A stretch of DNA of 64,000 nucleotides from Triatoma infestans (GCA_011037195.1 JAAEAF010002493.1:1-64000); one strand, 5' to 3'; shown: positions 1-15,549, numbered from the stretch's first letter. The notes: a model not told the origin generated them from the sequence alone. Translations and numbers: made by a program.

Positions 1-689
1 TTTTGGAAAATGAATGTTGAAAAGATTAGTTCAGTATAAATAACTAGAGTTATTTCAATTAAATTAATAAATTTATATAACTAGAATTGGATAAATTTCA
101 TATATATTTAAGTCAAACGATTGAAGAGCCCGAATCTGATTCCTTAATGAAATATAAATATATGTTGATAACTATAAGTTGTCAACATAGTGTTTCCAAA
201 AAGGGACTCAAGACTTCTGTTTATCCATCTCACACCAGTAATGTTGATATCCTTTGACGGTGAGTTGCTACAATTAAATGAAAAGTATCCCACTCAACTG
301 TGATTCACTAATTTAATTCAAACTTGTTATTAACTTCAGAGCTTTAAATACGCAATTAAAAAAAACCTTTTCACAACAGTCCACGAAGGACCCACGGTAT
401 ATTACATGGAGATTTTTATTGGAGGGACGTATGATAATCACCTATTTAGATATCGCCTTTTAGTCATGCGATTGCTGACCTTCGTCAGCAACGTTCGCTA
501 CCAACTATGGCTCCCTACATTTCTCAATAATTAATTTTCTCTATTTATCGCATTATCAATCACGTTTTCTTGCAAAGATGAACAAATTCAATATTCTAAC
601 TTCAGTTTATTCTATTCATTCACCCTCATAAAATCAATACTAATTAAGATATTTCAAATTAGACCGACTAGAGATGTTGCTGACTTTTA
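1..689. other. AT-rich intergenic DNA, no gene seen
   Basis: No coding exon, RNA gene or recognisable element is seen here. The only small structures are a perfect hairpin near 474-490 (GCTGAC, loop CTTC, GTCAGC) and a similar GCTGAC/GCAGC motif near 675. Neither has an obvious function. Confidence 0.5.
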
Positions 690-1275
690 GCAGCGCATAT
701 CATTGTATTGAAAAATACTTTTCAGTAAAAACGTACTTATCCGATTTTCTTCAAACTCGGAATTCCAACAACATATTTAATTCTAATTAATATTATTTAG
801 ATGATAGAATTGTGTAATAAACTGAGATAGCACTTCTGAAGAAAACGTCATCCTTAAAAATGCCCTTAAATGAATTTTTTCGGAGAAATGATTCAAATCG
901 AAGTTGTAGCCTTTGTATATGTAGTTGATATATGAAGTTTAAAAACAATCGTTGGAGCCATTTTCGAGAAAATAGTAAAAAAACGAATTAAACATTCAGT
1001 AAAGTGCCGGTTTACGATTTTTACAAAAAGCTTATTTTCAGGTCTCCTGGTAGCATTTTAACAAAATATTAATTTTGAACATTCTGTGATTTTTCGATTT
1101 TGACATATGCTGTCCCCACACATACGTACACTTACTGTTAGACAGGCAGACCAATGGTTAAAAGCCACTTTTCTGAAGTAAACTTCAAAACACTCATTTC
1201 CGGTGAAAACTCCACTTCGAAAATTTGACACGATTACAATAATTCCCTCTAACAGCAGATGGAGAGAGTAAAAAT
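690..1275 (-). repeat. partial copy of the 15-bp-TIR dispersed repeat
   Basis: This is a decayed minus-strand copy of the family described at 28042-29003. It shares the block with 'cggaattccaacaacatatttaa'-like sequence, the block 'tagcacttctgaagaaaac', and the terminal block ending in 'gacacgattacaat' followed by 'agagagtaaaaat'. The outer terminus at the left is not recognisable, so the copy is truncated or diverged there. Confidence 0.6.
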
Positions 1276-1498
1276 ATAAAATTTCATTCTAATTGTAGTT
1301 TACAATTTGTTTTCTTTTTTCCTGATATTTATACCGAACTAAAAAGTCAAACTTTCGTTTTTCTCCTAAAAGAAATGTTTTCTTTAATGAAAAAAATAAT
1401 ATCAGTTACGCTGTAAAAGATTAATTAAATACGCATTATTTTTTTAATACTTGCAATTCAAGCCTAAAACTGCCTTCATAACAAAAAAACAAAATTAG

Positions 1499-2114
1499 TG
1501 TGAAACACTCACACAACTTTCTCTTACACCAGTTTTCAAAATTGAAATTGACAAATTTTAGAGTAAGTGTAACACATTTAATGAAATTCGTCGAAAACTG
1601 AAAAACTGTTCAGTAAAAGCGCACTTTCGGTTTACTAATTTTCTCGAAACTCGGAATTTTGGCCATTTATTTATTTCTAATTAATTTTGTTTGGATAGTA
1701 GAATTGTATAATCAACTACGATAGCACTTTAGAGAAAACCATAGCCCCTCCCCTCCCACAATAGCCAGCCCCCTTAAATGGTATTATCAGAAGAAATGTT
1801 TCAAATAAAAGTTTTAGTTCTTTGTAAGTGTACTTGATATAAACTAATCAAGTGGACCTTCCGTTTGAGGAATTTTGACAGATGACCCATTGCCGGATCC
1901 CATGATAATACCTAATATATCAAGTTTGAACTTTCTACGATATTTCGTTTTTGAGCTATGCTTTTCTCTCTCTCTCACACACACACACACACTATTTTCT
2001 AAAAACCATTTTTTTGGATTCAGGGGACCTCAAAACGGATATTTCCGGGGAAAACTCGATATCGAAAATTTGACACGATTACAATACTTTCTCTCACTAG
2101 GAGTAAGAGAAAGT
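1499..2114 (-). repeat. 15-bp-TIR dispersed repeat, shortened copy
   Basis: A minus-strand copy of about 0.6 kb. Its left end shows the family's TGTGAAACACTCACACA hairpin and ACTTTCTCTTACACC. Its right end shows the paired GGAGTAAGAGAAAGT terminus (2100-2114). It contains a (CT)n(CA)n microsatellite at 1964-1992, at the place where other copies carry (TG)n. The open reading frame across this copy is simply repeat sequence. Confidence 0.75.
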
Positions 2115-2217
2115 AATAAAGTAGTTACATAATAAACCTATGTAAGGTATAATTTTATGAAAGATACGAAAAACTATTTGGACCTCACACCCGCCTGAAA
2201 AAATAGTCTTTTACTGG

Positions 2218-2330
2218 TTTTAAATTTACATCAGTTAGCCTAAACGGTTCAAATAGGGCTTAAATCGGAATAAAACTTATATCGCCCTAAAAATCCGGCT
2301 AAATAAAAAATATAGCTTCAATAGTTTTGT
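2218..2330 (+). repeat. direct repeat, copy 1 (partner 2947-3045)
   Basis: The core GTTCAAATAGGGCTTAAATC, followed by AATAAAACTT and an A-rich CCGGCTAAATAAA block, recurs with roughly 75 percent identity by eye about 730 bp downstream. There is no coding potential. Origin unknown: either an old local duplication or two fragments of one dispersed element. Confidence 0.55.
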
Positions 2331-2946
2331 TTAAAAAAAAATATGAAATTGAGAATTTAACATTTAGGGCAATAATTTATATTTTATGTAAACCAACAGA
2401 CAGTTTATATGTTAATGTTTATCTTTCACTGGCCTAATATAGTTTTATTGAACGCAATAAACCTGGACCCAATATCATATCATCCTTTGCAATGTACTAT
2501 TTAATTGCAACAAATGTGAAAGGCATATGAGAGTCATTAGTAACATTTCTTTCCAAAATATTGCCAAATAAGACTGTACCATGCTTACTTTACAAAGACA
2601 CTTAAATGTTTTAAAATATTATATATATTTTAAACAACACTATTTAAATCTGACATTTATCAAATTTTAAAGAAACGGATGCAGGATGTATGACTGGTAC
2701 TCTGACCAAGAGGAAATAACTGAATTTCTAAATAAAATAAAACAATTTATGAATCACAATAAACAACCACCATTGAGATTTCGATGCAAAATTTTAATAC
2801 TTAATACCGATTTATAGAAGTAATTTAATGTTATTCATAACAGTAAATTATAATTTAATAGTAAATTAGATTTTTAAAAAATGTTTAAAACTATCTCCCT
2901 CCAAAGTGTAAGATCGGTACTTTGACTTGAAACGTCTGAAAAGAGG

Positions 2947-3045
2947 GGTGAGCGTAAGCAGTTCAAATAAGGCTTAAATCAAAATAAAACCTTTACCGTC
3001 CCAAAAAATCTGCCGAAATAAATATATCTCCAATCGTATTGGGTT
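2947..3045 (+). repeat. direct repeat, copy 2 (partner 2218-2330)
   Basis: Second copy of the block at 2218-2330 (GTTCAAATAAGGCTTAAATC, then AATAAAACC and CTGCCGAAATAAA). Same orientation, diverged. Confidence 0.55.
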
Positions 3046-6000
3046 CATATTAAGATGAGCATTAACACTTTATTTAGTTAAGTATCTACTTAAATATAAA
3101 GCATTGTCCTAAATTTTAAATTAACAAATTTTTTTTTTTATGTTTCGTTAGTCATTATTAAAACACTAAAGCGTAATAAAAACATTAGGTGTGTGAAATA
3201 AATAAATAAATGAAGTTTCATAAATCTACTGCGGAAAAGTATATCTGGCCACATTCCAACAAGTGAATTTTAATAACTAAACAATGTGCCAAACAAAAAG
3301 TCATCTACGTATGTCATAATACTGGACAAATAATGTGTTGCTGCTAGGCGACCCGCCACCAGATTAATATATATATATCCCATAATAGGAAATAAAATTG
3401 AATCAACAACTTATCATCATATAAAATTATAACACTATTTAAATAAATACTGTTCATAATTTTCACTAAAATATTCTGCATTCTTTTATATACTGAAAGG
3501 TTCATATGTTAAATGCAGGTGCCAGCTAAAAAGGCCATTTGCCCCCACGTTCTCTCCCTTCCACAACCCTCAAAGAGGAGAATGTCGGTAATCTATTTAA
3601 TTATATACTAAGTTTCTGCTCTGCTGACGGGGCAAACGAGCCTTGCACTCCACACATCGTTTCTAGGACCGAAGTCTGGACAATATATTATACCGGAAGT
3701 AAATTAGATCACATGTTTTCCCATAAAAAAAAATTCACAACCATTCTTACCAATGATTCATATTATTTTTAAATATTATTGCTAAAAGAAACTTACCTAA
3801 ATCATCAATACATTGTGATACCACCATTTTATTTTAATCAATTTTTTTTTTTCTTTTATTTATATATATATTTATATAATATATATTAATAATAAAAAAT
3901 ATAATCAGGCAGGTATCCTCTAAGTGCAATGTAGTAGTAACCAACCAAATAGCGGTAAGAAGCAGTAGACAGCTCAAGCAGACAGGTTCACAACACTCCC
4001 GAGATTAGACAGACACTATACATACTCTCCCGAAACTAGAGTCAGAGGGATTCTCTCTTCAACCTCTTAATAGCATTACTTGGGTAGGTAGGGAGAGCGC
4101 GCGCTACTAGCAGTCATAACCGTAAGTGCTCCGCCCATCATTCAAATATTATGGCCATTTCTCAATTAAATAAAATATTTATATAAATTTCTATAAATTA
4201 TTAATTAAAAAAAAAAGAGAAATTTGAAATATTGATAACAAAATTAATTTGATAAAATTTGAAGTAAAAGAAAACAAAGGATCAATGCACTTAAATAAGT
4301 AGTACGCTATTAATGTTGCATAATATATTAATTATTAAAAGACAAGCAATAAATAACTGATTAAAAAACAAATTTAAAATAATGGGAACTTTTCAAGAAA
4401 ATTTATTTAAAACTATAAAAAAAAATGATGTCAAGGATTTTGTGGAAAATATTATATATAATTGAAGTACCATGCACTGCTTTAGCAAAAAATAATCAAA
4501 ACCTTAAATTTTAATCATGGGAATGCATGCTGTACAAAGGTCTCATAAGTGACCACATACAAAATAAATAAAACAGAGCACACAGCAATGGTAAAAAGTT
4601 ACTGATCTAATTTCAAAATATCCAACAATATATTCTGAGACTTCAACAAATGTAGTTATCTGTAAATGTGTTTAAGAAATGTGGTTTAAGTAAATGATCA
4701 TTACTTATTTATTTAATTATATTAACTAAACAGATACTTTACCAGTATCTGGTAATTACTAAAACTACTGAACTTATACAAAGCACATATATGAAATCTT
4801 AAGTTATAAGCAAAACGATTTGTTCATCCCCGAAAAATATGGGAAGAAGAAAAGCAGTGTCAGAAAATTAAATTAATTTCTGTTTTGTTCTATTTGTTAG
4901 TTCTGGAATGGGCAAAAAAGATGAACTATGAAGACCATTAATAACAGTTAATTAATTTCATTAAAGCTTTTAATTTAGATTACTTCACTTATTTTTAAAG
5001 ATATACTTCAGCCTAATTTTAATGGGATATTTCAAAACGATTCTACTTCAGTCAGATTATCTCACTTTAAACATGAAATATCTCGTTTACTTTTAGCTAA
5101 TTTCATGTAAATTTTTGTATCAATTACAGCATTGAAACAGTTTCTTAAAGAAACAAATTTAAATTATATTAAACATTAAATTGGAATTAAACGAATGTGT
5201 AAAAGAATTTCAGAATAGCCTGTGTTGAAAGTTATGAAATATGAAGCTTTTTGGACCAATTACTAAAAATATTCTAAGTATTTTCCTAACCAAAAAATAC
5301 TTTGCTTACTTAGTTCATAAATTTTCTGAAACAAACATTTAAATAAAAATTATAAGAATTAGTTTTCTCAGAAAAATACTAAGGTCAAGGACGTAGAAAA
5401 CCCTGCTGAAGGAATTATTAAGAAATCTGACGAGTGAAACAGAGAATTTGCCATTTTCAACGTAATTATTATAATTCTCTGATGAAGATTCTTAAACTGC
5501 AATAAAGCGAGAGACTTGCATTCTTATAAACAATAACCAAATGTTATGATTGATTTTTTAGTCTCGACTAGGAGGGCAGATGGTTATGTGGTCCGGCTAC
5601 TACTGAATTGAAAAGATTAAATTTATATATGCTACTAAAAGCAACGCAAACATTTCCAAATGATTATCCATTGAGTTGATAGAGTATATTCAGCACAATT
5701 ACCTGAATTGTTAGTTGAGGACTGGTTCAACTCCTGCTTTTCAGCCATTTTTGCACAACACCATAGCACAACACTACTGGACTGGAAAGGTTACGGGGAG
5801 TGAATAGACCTTACTCTCTAAACTGAAATTAGATATATAATTTGATTGGAAATGTTATAATGGTGAAAATTTTATTAATTTTATTGTTTTTAATTAAAAA
5901 AGTTTCAATTTATTTCCATGATATAATAATACCCTTCCCTATATATTGGTTAAGAAGGCATTGCGTGGCAGCCATATTTGTTGAGGGAGAAAGTTGTACA

Positions 6001-6127
6001 ATGTTGCTGGGAACGACATATCATTCTAGACTACTGATACTTCAGGAAGAGAAGTTATTTGAGCAGTATTTAAGTAGTTACTTAACCTACATACTTATAG
6101 TTTTTTTCAAGATTTTTTATATTTATA
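3046..6127. other. intergenic DNA upstream of the thiolase gene
   Basis: AT-rich sequence with a TA microsatellite near 3368-3378 and poly-T at 3842-3850. A less AT-rich block at 3900-4140 contains GAGAGCGCGCGC and resembles a promoter or 5' leader, but no gene is seen attached to it. The 5' region of the thiolase gene begins near 5940. It includes a YY1/Pho-like GCAGCCATATTTG at about 5968-5980, which could belong to a TATA-less housekeeping promoter; this is inference only. Confidence 0.4.
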
Positions 6128-9449
<3,322 letters not shown>

Positions 9450-9596
9450 AAGTTTTAGCATCTAGTAGCATATCAAAATAGTTTTGTCATTAACTTTATT
9501 TCTTACATTGCACAGACACAAGAGCCGTTAATATTTAATATCTTACTTCCAAGCTCCATATGCAATTTCAGTGAAGTAAGGATCTGTCTTATAGTA

Positions 9597-9822
9597 ATTG
9601 TTGAATGTTGTTGGGTCCGCAGTGCTGTAAAAAAAGCAACGATTTTTCCGTCATAGCATGCTTCATTTTGTTGGTTCTCTGGCCGGTTTCAAATACTCAT
9701 CCATCGGCTATGTTATACGTTGACTTCAACTTTAACTTGACGATTGATGACAATCCGAAACTGGTCAGAACCAAGAAAACGAAGCATGATGCTATGTCGG
9801 ATAAAAACGTAGATTGTTGAAT
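9597..9822. mobile_element. hammerhead-family-1 insertion, decayed, 3' of thiolase
   Basis: A ~206-bp insertion (9607-9812) flanked by perfect 10-bp direct repeats ATTGTTGAAT (9597-9606 and 9813-9822). Palindromic arms carry TTGGGTCCGCAGTGCTG, GCATGCTTCATTTTGTTGG and their inverted partners. The plus-strand core at 9737-9766 begins TTGACGA instead of CTGACGA, and the minus-strand core is interrupted, so neither ribozyme looks active. Confidence 0.7.
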
Positions 9823-11685
9823 TCTTTGCAATGATTGTACGACTCTGGTTTATTTTTCTCTTTTCAATTTAGAATTTGGATTGTGAAAAAAGTATAAACG
9901 TGCTTAAATCGCTGGCCGAACACAGGGCTAGTCTTGTAGAATAGTTAATTGTAAAAATATCTGAAGCTATAATTAAGACCAGGTAGTTACGACAAAACTA
10001 CTTTATCAAAAATAATTAATAATAATATGCATTGATTATTTTTGGTTGCTGGTTATGGAGAATTATATGCAGTTACTCAGTTGAAAGCAATTTATGGCCA
10101 TAACTGCCTTAAGGCTTGTCTACATATGCATTTCCAATTTAATTTCTTTCTCTTCAACATTAAATGTCAGATCCTTACATTAGATTATAATTATTGAAAG
10201 AGTTTATAATTTAAAAATACTCAGATTAGTATAATCATTAATATACTTCTTTTGTGTGGTGTCGGAAAAAATGATAATTCAGTATAAAGTAGCTTATTCA
10301 AACAAATGACTATGAACACGGAGGAACTTCTCAGCCAAAGATTTACTCCAATGGTTAATTGACAATATTAAGTATATTTCCGTGATTTTCAGCCGAGGTG
10401 CCTTGGTCGTTTGGCGGGGACTTTTTTGAATTCTAAAGAAATAAGGAAGCATAGGCTCAGGTTATAATGAAATCTTATAAAGTTTCTCTCCAAACTTTAA
10501 TTTCTCGTATTTGACAAAATCTACTTAATCAAAAATATGAGTATTCTATTTCAGATTTAGATCAGTATCATACACTGTAAGTTATTTTAATCTTTTCATT
10601 TTTATTGTACTGGCGTTTTATTCTCCATTCGCTGATTTGAACAACATGTTCATACAATGGTCAACGTCTCAGCAGCAGTTGACAGTATTTCCCAGGATAA
10701 AATATAATCTTTTATAGTGAAATATTTTTCATGGAAATTGCGTTCCTAAGCGTTTTATCTAAAGAAAGTAATTCATACTTTTCTTTGTTTACTTATTACA
10801 GTATTTTATTTTTCTACAATGTTCTTCTATTTTTTTGTTAATTTTCAATAGTATTTTCTATAGAATTTTGGTTAGGATCTTCTGAAAGAGGGTCTCTTCT
10901 CTCATTATATTATGACAAGAGTATGATTTTCAAAAATATAAAACCAAAAAAATATCCTGAAATAAAATGCTATAGTGCCTTTAATTGAAATGATTGTTTT
11001 TAATTAAATTTGCTTCTGCACTTTAGTAATTCTTAATGCTGCAAGTAATAATAATTTGTATTGATGGAAAAAAGACTGAAAAAGATAGTTCGTATCTACA
11101 TCTAATCTTAGCTTAGCTCAGATTCTCATCTACTAAAAAAATCGCAGCCTCAGTCTTACAGTCAGTCAGCCAGTTGTATTGTTTAATCCCACAGTATTAT
11201 TATTTGTGTTACGACAATTATTTGATATAATTTTTCAGTCGCTGTAAATTTTATTGTTGATTTCTTATATTGAATTAGAATTTTTATTCAGTTTCTAACA
11301 GTTTTATGGCTGCCTGGAGTTTAGTTATTGTTTTATCGCAAGAAGTTTCTTATTTCCAGATAGAAACAACGGTTTGTAACCGTCGTAATCTAGTTGTTGA
11401 AATTTAAATTGTAGTATTTTATAAGTATTATATAAAATAAAAAATACTTACTGCACCTAGTTAAATTTTATTCGAAATATGTTATGTTTATATATTAATT
11501 TTTATCAGATTTTGTTACTTCTATTTTTTATTTTAATTATTGTTAATAAAGTGCTTATATCCAACCAAAAACTTGCATTGTGCCTCTTCCTGTTCCTTCC
11601 TTACTATTATAACTAAAGTTCTGGCATATTCTTTTTTCATGATTAGGTAATACTTGTTTTTTATATTTTACAATAATATTAAGCA
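9823..11685. other. AT-rich intergenic DNA
   Basis: No exon, RNA gene or known repeat is recognised. Several T-rich tracts and short palindromes occur but nothing organised. Confidence 0.4.
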
Positions 11686-11825
11686 AGTTTACGATTGTCT
11701 TCATATATTGCCACTGTTTAGCTGGAAGAACTTGCTACTGTGGAAATTCCATATCTTAAGCATAATTTTTTCCTTATCTTTGAAGTCAAGTAGAATAAAA
11801 ATAGCAAATTGTGTTACAATTACAT
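11686..11825 (+). repeat. direct duplication, copy 1 (partner 11978-12116)
   Basis: A ~140-bp block starting ACGATTGTCTTCATAT, with TTTAGCTGGAAG, GTGGAAATTCCAT, TCCTTATCTTTGAAGTC and AGCAAATTGTGTTA. The same order of blocks recurs ~290 bp downstream at high identity. No convincing reading frame is conserved between the copies. Confidence 0.7.
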
Positions 11826-11977
11826 CAAGATCGATTTATCTGCTATAATGCCAGATCTCAAATAATCGTTTAAAGATTTGAGTTGGCTGGCGCCCAATGA
11901 GTAAAAGTCAAATTTCACTCTTGGCCGTAGATAATTTATTTTGTTTTTAACATATGATACCAACAGTTGGCATACAA

Positions 11978-12116
11978 GTCTTGGATTGTCTTCATATTAT
12001 GCCAGTGTTTAGCTGGAAGCCCTTCCTACTATGGAAATTCCATAACTTAAGCAAAATTTCTTCCTTATCTTTGAAGTCCAGTAGGACAAGAGTAGCAAAT
12101 TGTGTTATAATTACAA
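11978..12116 (+). repeat. direct duplication, copy 2 (partner 11686-11825)
   Basis: Second copy of the block (GGATTGTCTTCATAT ... AGCAAATTGTGTTATAATTAC). Separation and orientation point to a local tandem duplication of about 290 bp in which only part of the unit is still recognisable. Confidence 0.7.
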
Positions 12117-12549
12117 TGTGACTAGCCATAAAGGCAAATATTATAATCTCCGAACACAAAAATGCGATGGAAACCTTGGTTCAGAGATTCTAGCAACAAA
12201 CAACCAATTGCGTCCTGCTATGTGTAGAGTAAGAAGTAATCATGGGATCTGTAAGGAATATTTAAACAAAGCCTATACGAGAATGCTTCTGTGTGTAACT
12301 TTTGCGAGTTAAATTTGAGCATATAATAATATGTGTCCAAAATATGAAATCATCGAAGAGTATTTTTAGATAGGATTGTTACACTGTTGACAGCACCATT
12401 TAGTTATAAATATTATATTAAAAGAAACTAATTTAAATATGTATAAAATTTATGTAGAGTACGTGTACATGATGGCTACCATCAAAATATGAATGGTCAT
12501 GCATCAACTATTAGCTTAAATTTTTTAAGTTTTAAACTTTTCCAGTTAT

Positions 12550-12830
12550 TAAAAATGTGGATGGGTCCGCAATGCTGGATAACATCTGGTATTTTATCTG
12601 CCGTAGCATGCATATTGATATTGTTTCTGATCGGTTTCAGATTTTCATCCATCGTGAGAGCAAATTCACCAAGTTCGTGTAGATAGTTCACATTAACTGA
12701 ACAGAAACATTAACTTGAAGTGAACTCTCTACTCGAAATGGGTGGATTTGCTCTGACGATGGATAAAAATACGAAACCGGTGGAACAATATCAATATGCA
12801 TGCCACGATGGAGATACTTAAGTATCCAGT
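12550..12830. mobile_element. hammerhead-family-1 palindromic element, cores mutated
   Basis: The left arm (ATGTGGATGGGTCCGCAATG, then GATAACATCTGGTATTTTATC) and an inverted right arm share the family-1 layout. The minus core reads CTCACGA (essential G5 changed to C). The plus core at 12753-12782 keeps CTGACGA and GAAACCGGT but has a damaged stem II and a G at the cleavage position, which hammerheads do not accept. The right end is truncated near 12810-12830. No clear TSD. Confidence 0.65.
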
Positions 12831-13868
12831 ATTTCTTAAGCATCATTGAACGATTTCAAGTTAAAGACTACTTGAAAAATGTTTGTTCTAAAATATGAAA
12901 ATTATAAAGGAGAAGACAGTATTCGGGTGAAACATTTTCCACTCTTTAAAATGAAGAAACAAATATTGTGATTTTATTCATTAAATGATCGACGAGAAAG
13001 ATTGAATATCGACAAATGGGCTGAATATTAAATAGAAGACATGATGTAAATGAATTCTATTCCTATTTACTTCAATTAAATGAAGAACAATGAAACTTAC
13101 ATAAGTAATCAAAACTGAAAACTATCATTTCTAAATTTATTATTATTTTTTTTGTTTACAGTCTGATTGTTATATATAATGTCACAGAGCTTTTAGTTAC
13201 GCTAACAGCACCGCGACTTTATATCTGGCAGCATCTTCGGTTTGTGCAGGAACTTAATTGTACGGAAGTGCTTTATATTTTCAATTCACCATGATTTTGC
13301 TTACATATTTCTTCCTTTATATTCTATATATCGGATCTTGCCTAACTAATTTAACTTGTTAGCTAAGTGCAACATAAAAATACTTATGTGCGTTTAAAAA
13401 TTATGCTTTTAGCAACAAAGAAACTATTTTTACTTCTTTGTTTTATTTATACATTTAGAACAGTATCAAATGGATCAAGTTTAATTTTATTATCTTTAGA
13501 TTTAAGAAATGACTACCAGCGCACTTGGATTTTTTAAGATTACAATGTACACTCATCAAACTCGATATTCATAAAAGTGATTTGTTAGAATTCATAAAAC
13601 TGGTGGTCTTTAATTAAAACATTTTCTTTCTGAATCATTATTGCTTGAAAATTTTATTTACGGTAGTCCTAATTTCTTCAATCATTATAAAACAGCTGAA
13701 TAAAAATAATATTGAGTAATCAACTGTACTTGTCCATTCCTAACTCTTTCTTAGTATATCGTTTAGATTAAAGCAAGAGTAACTAATATCTCGTTAAATT
13801 ATAAACAACAAAATATCGGGAAAATGAAAAATGATTATAAAAACCAAGAATCATTGGTATAAAAAAAA
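12831..13868. other. AT-rich intergenic DNA
   Basis: No gene or recognised repeat seen. Short poly-T runs occur around 13145 and 13430. Confidence 0.4.
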
Positions 13869-14667
13869 TCTGGTATAATACACTCACACGACTTTCTCTT
13901 ACTCTTTGATACAATTATTTATAAAATGAAAATTTTCATTGAACTCAAAGTTTACATATTGTTTTAACATAAATATAGAGGTGGGTAAGTACCAACGACT
14001 AGTCTTGCCAGCTAGAGAAGTAATGAATGTGATGGAAAGTAGAGCGCTCTAAAAACACTGAGATAAAAAATTTGAAAATTCCGCACAACTATCTAAATTT
14101 TTTTTTGGAAAAATGTTTCAAATAAACTATACGTTTTTATCTGAGAAGTTAGCATAAAGTTGTTGGAGTTTTTATCAAATTTTGAGCAAATCGTTTTGGT
14201 TCTTTTCGAGAAAATTTCAAAAACCTATTCTATAAAATCGCACTTCCGTTTAACCGATTTTCTTCAAATTTGGAGTTTGTGTAGATGATAACCATATATT
14301 ATACTGAAGTGGAACTTTTAAGGAAATCATAACCCTACTTGTTGCCCCAGTACCCTCAAAAGCTCAATTTTGCCGGGAAAATGTTTCAAATAAAAGTGAT
14401 AAGCATTTATGTGTGCAGATAATATTGGAAGTTTAAAGAAAATCGTTGGAGCCGAAAATTACGAAATGCTATTCAGTAAATTCGCACTTCCGGTTGATGG
14501 ATTATGCTTGAAATCTTCGTATCTGATGCGATGGTAGTGCCTCAACGGAATACCAAGTTTGAGTTTCCAGCTTTTTTCGTTTTTGAGATATTCTGTTAAC
14601 ACACTTATACAGACCATTCGCTAAAAACATTTTTATCGTATTCACAGGACCCCAATACTCAACTTCG

Positions 14668-14853
14668 ATGGTCTGATGTATCTCTTAGTTGGCTGATCGG
14701 CCGGGGGTATCATAAGAAAAACACTAAAAAAATTTTTTTTAAAGTGTTTTTTATTAATGGCCCGACGTTTCGACAAACATTGTTTGTCTTCTTCAGGGGC
14801 TATCTTGTAAATACAGAATTTGTGTGCTCTATTACATGTTCAATTATGGTCTG
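14668..14853. mobile_element. hammerhead-bearing insertion (family 3), 170 bp with 8-bp TSD
   Basis: Insertion 14676-14845 is flanked by ATGGTCTG at 14668-14675 and 14846-14853. It interrupts a TIR repeat whose uninterrupted relatives run straight through this point. It encodes no protein. An AAAAACAC / GTGTTTTT inverted pair surrounds an A/T tract near 14720-14750, and one hammerhead motif lies on the minus strand. The unit length of ~170 bp resembles animal retrozyme monomers (inference). Confidence 0.8.
14760..14800 (-). ncRNA. hammerhead ribozyme motif, family 3, core intact
   Basis: On the minus strand: GCCC (stem I), CTGAAGA (N7=A), one extra A, a long stem II GACAAAC / GTTTGTC with loop AAT, GAAA, ACGT as loopless palindromic stem III, C as cleavage base, then GGGC, which pairs perfectly with GCCC to close stem I. 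All core positions match a type I hammerhead except the extra nucleotide after A9. Two-base-pair stem III with no loop implies dimer formation. Confidence 0.78.
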
Positions 14854-14894
14854 GCACAATAGCAATACTTCCTCTTAGTATGAGTAAGAGAAAG

Positions 14895-15510
14895 TAATAA
14901 ACAAAAGAAGATAGCTAACAAAAGTGACGCAGTTCGACCAGTTTTTTTACGAAATATAAATGATGTTGACAATATTATTTTTATTGCAATTTATGTCATA
15001 AATTAATGTTTTTATACATACTATAGTATAAACAATCGCCTCTGGTATTTTAAACATGAATGATACTAAAAGAGTGAGAAAGAATTGACTTAAAAATGAA
15101 ATTGCTGCAGATTCATCAAACATTTTAGATAAATTTAAGCCCTTCAAATATTTTCCGCATTCCAAAATTTGTTGGTTAACTAATTGTATATATGGATTAA
15201 GGCAAAAAAAAAATAAAAAGTAAGACTGATCCAATACAAAATCAAATTGGAGTTAAATTATCTGCTAATTTTATTATTTCACTATTATGAATGGTAGAAA
15301 GAAATAGCTGGGAATTGGGCAAGATCTGAAGGTTTATTTTGAAATTATTAAACCATAATTACATTAAACTAAAGAAACGATTTGGCAAACTACTCGAGTT
15401 TGTTCAAATAAAATTGGATGTCACAGAAGAAAGGATCTAGAAAAAAGGATGGGTCACGGAGAAGAGAGAATCTTGCACAATATAATTGCAGAAGTGGGAG
15501 TGTGTGTGGC
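14895..15510. other. AT-rich spacer upstream of cuticular gene 1
   Basis: No exon or repeat recognised. The minus-strand open frame around 14947-15234 has no similarity I know and AT-biased composition. Confidence 0.35.
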
Positions 15511-15513
15511 AAA

Positions 15514-15549
15514 TATATAAGACAATGTATTGAGATGGGTAGTTTCAGT
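15514..15549 (+). promoter_or_regulatory. TATA box and initiator of cuticular gene 1
   Basis: TATATAAG (15514-15521) is followed 31 bp later by the arthropod initiator TCAGT (15545-15549). Predicted transcription start is at about 15546, giving a 5' leader of about 29 nt before the ATG at 15574. The spacing is canonical. Confidence 0.75.

Larger units (their letters stand above)
13869..14894 (-). repeat. 15-bp-TIR dispersed repeat with nested ribozyme element
   Basis: A minus-strand copy beginning near TCTGGTATAATACACTCACACG and ACTTTCTCTTACTC, and ending GAGTAAGAGAAAGT (14881-14894). Internal blocks such as 'gcacttccgtttaaccgattttc' are recognisable. A 170-bp hammerhead element is inserted at 14676-14845, so the host repeat is the older of the two. 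Confidence 0.75.

Noticed and set aside
474..490. Perfect GCTGAC/GTCAGC hairpin as a regulatory RNA or terminator
   Set aside because: Isolated short hairpin in a eukaryotic intergenic region with no gene attached; expected by chance at this scale.
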